From: Chloroflexota bacterium | GTDB taxonomy: Bacteria; Chloroflexota; Limnocylindria; Limnocylindrales; CSP1-4 | Direction: 5' to 3' | Assembly (NCBI GenBank): GCA_016875645.1 | Contig: VGPE01000178.1 | Coordinates: 1-6,043, forward strand | Length of the DNA: 6,043 bases | Part shown: positions 4,937 through 6,043 of the stretch, in pieces | How the letters are laid out: every line of letters starts with the position of its first letter | How positions within the stretch are numbered: the stretch's first letter is position 1 | Made by a program: the position numbers and the translations under genes | The notes under the pieces: model-generated | What the model saw: the letters and a program-made list of their open reading frames with translations, nothing else | Database searches by the model: none | Told to the model about the DNA's origin: nothing

Positions 4937-6004
4937 ATGGGACGTCGATCCACCCCCACCGACCAGGCGGGCCTGCGACTGCTCGCCGGGGACGTCGAGA
5001 TGATGCGTCTCGTGGCCGAGCTGTACTACCTGCGCAACCACAGCCAGCCCGAGATCGCCGAGCTGACCGGGTTCTCGGTTTCCAAGGTTTCGCGCCTCCT
5101 GTCCCGGGCGCGCGAGCAGGGCATCGTGCGGATCAGCGTGGAGCCACCTCCGGATCAGCTCATGCCGATCGCCGCCGCCCTCGGCGAGCGCCTGGGCGTG
5201 CGGGTCCATTTGACGGCCGGGCGCGCAACCACTCCGACCATTGCCGCCCGCCTGTGCGGCATCGCGGCGGCACCCTTCGTGGCCTCGCTGCTGCCGGTGA
5301 CCGGAGTCCTGGGCGTGGCCGGCGGGTATACGGTCCACTCCCTCATCCAGGCTCTGCCGCTCATGGAGCGGCCGAGCCTCACGATCCTGCCTCTCGTGGG
5401 CGGCTGGGACGTCCGCAACCCGCACCTGGACACCAACGAGCTGATCCGCCGGATGGCTGACCGCCTCGGGGCCCGGACGCGGCTGCTCCATGCTCCGGGA
5501 CTGCTCGACTCGGAGGCCACCAAGCTCGCGCTGCTCAGCGACAGCGGCGTGACGTCCACGACCCGCTACTGGGACCGGCTTGACATGGCCCTGGTGGGCG
5601 TGAGCGGTGGCCCCACGGCGCGCCCCGGCTATGGGACGGTCATGGACCGCCTCGACGAAGCCGGCCGGGCCCGGCTCCACGAGAAGGGCGTCGTGGGCGA
5701 CCTGGCGGGCTACCTGGTGCGCCTCGACGGGTCGATCGTCGAAGACGAATGGAGCCGGCGCTCGATCGTGATCCCGCTCGATCTGCTCCGCCGCACGCCC
5801 AGCGTGGTGTCGGTTGCGGCGGGTTCCAACAAGGTCGATGCGATCCTCGGCAGCTGCCGCACCGGCATCGTGGACATCCTGGTCACGGACGTGCCCACCG
5901 CGCAGGCCGCGCTGCGCCTGCTCGACCCGCGACCGACGGGCCTGCGGCGGGCGCGGACCCGACCTGAACCCGCGGAGGGCCAGCCAGAGCACGTGACGGC
6001 CTGA
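4937..6004 (+). CDS. SorC/DeoR-type sugar-responsive transcriptional regulator
   Basis: This 355-residue protein is a DNA-binding regulator that senses a sugar phosphate or related metabolite. A helix-turn-helix lies at about residues 24-68, with LVAELYYLRNHSQPEIAELTG then FSVSKVSRLLSRAREQGIVRI, the standard SorC-family N-terminus. The SorC sugar-binding domain spans about 75-330. It includes GVAGGYTVHSLIQAL (126-140), LVGGWD (153-158), GVSGG (221-225), GVVGDLAGY (251-259) and AAGSNKVDAILGS (294-306). A charged Pro/Arg/Glu-rich tail of about 25 residues ends the protein. The start is uncertain. ATG 4937 gives a near-normal length but has no clear Shine-Dalgarno. GTG 4862 would add 25 residues that overlap the PTS -35 box, and ATG 5000 would begin right at the HTH. 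It is divergent from the IIA gene with overlapping promoters, the usual arrangement for a local operon regulator, and it very likely controls the PTS. Whether it represses or activates cannot be seen. Confidence 0.92.
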   Translation: MGRRSTPTDQAGLRLLAGDVEMMRLVAELYYLRNHSQPEIAELTGFSVSKVSRLLSRAREQGIVRISVEPPPDQLMPIAAALGERLGVRVHLTAGRATTPTIAARLCGIAAAPFVASLLPVTGVLGVAGGYTVHSLIQALPLMERPSLTILPLVGGWDVRNPHLDTNELIRRMADRLGARTRLLHAPGLLDSEATKLALLSDSGVTSTTRYWDRLDMALVGVSGGPTARPGYGTVMDRLDEAGRARLHEKGVVGDLAGYLVRLDGSIVEDEWSRRSIVIPLDLLRRTPSVVSVAAGSNKVDAILGSCRTGIVDILVTDVPTAQAALRLLDPRPTGLRRARTRPEPAEGQPEHVTA

Positions 6005-6043
6005 CGTCATCTCGGCGTGCCGGCCGGCATCAACTCCGCGCGC

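Noticed and set aside
4865..6010. Minus-strand open frame (381 codons) opposite the regulator
   Set aside because: Low-complexity Arg/His/Gly/Ala composition and no recognisable domain, while the plus strand carries a convincing SorC-family protein throughout.
6002..6029. Palindromes TGACGTCA (6002-6009) and TGCCGGCCGGCA (6018-6029) after the regulator stop
   Set aside because: The first includes the stop codon and the second would leave only a 4-bp stem after loop formation. Neither has a T-run, and both are easily expected by chance in G+C-rich DNA.
1..6043. CRISPR arrays, tRNA or rRNA genes, insertion sequences
   Set aside because: No regularly spaced repeats, cloverleaf-type sequence, rRNA-like sequence or transposase motifs were seen on either strand.

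Overview
This is a G+C-rich bacterial window, roughly two thirds or more G+C by eye, with strongly biased third codon positions and long shadow ORFs opposite every real gene. Shine-Dalgarno sites (AGGAGG type) and sigma70-like promoter hexamers are present. The composition and gene content would fit Actinomycetota or a G+C-rich Chloroflexota lineage. No rRNA or other marker gene is present, so the assignment stays open.

Layout. Bases 1-675 (+) hold the 3' part of a thiamine-diphosphate-dependent enzyme of the acetolactate-synthase type, cut by the window edge. A convergent 87-bp gap with a modest hairpin follows. Bases 763-1713 (-) encode a ten-helix EamA/DMT-type permease. A very stable 14-bp inverted repeat at 1771-1801 lies 20 nt after the next operon's last stop codon. 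Bases 1822-4735 (-) are a complete mannose-family (Man/Sor/GalNAc-type) PTS permease in the order IIA-IIB-IIC-IID. Bases 4937-6004 (+), divergent from the PTS, encode a SorC/DeoR-type sugar-responsive regulator. The last 39 bases hold no recognisable gene.

How it works together (inference from family knowledge). Phosphate would pass from PEP through EI and HPr, which are encoded elsewhere, to the IIA histidine and then the IIB histidine, and on to a sugar carried by the IIC/IID membrane pair. The intracellular sugar phosphate or a derivative would be sensed by the SorC-type protein, which would control the PTS promoter from the shared intergenic region. The substrate cannot be read from the window, because no catabolic gene is present.

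The most interesting sequence is 4736-4936. A consensus-like promoter for the PTS operon (TTGACA-17-TATACA, minus strand) and a promoter for the regulator (TTGTAG-16-TATACT, plus strand) share one palindromic GTATAC -10 element. A candidate operator, TTTGCAAACCTTTGC, lies beside them. Two back-to-back GC hairpins fill the regulator's leader. The IIC protein also carries a signal-peptide-like N-terminal extension not found in E. coli ManY. No complete new system is evident. The novelty is in regulation and in this IIC variant.
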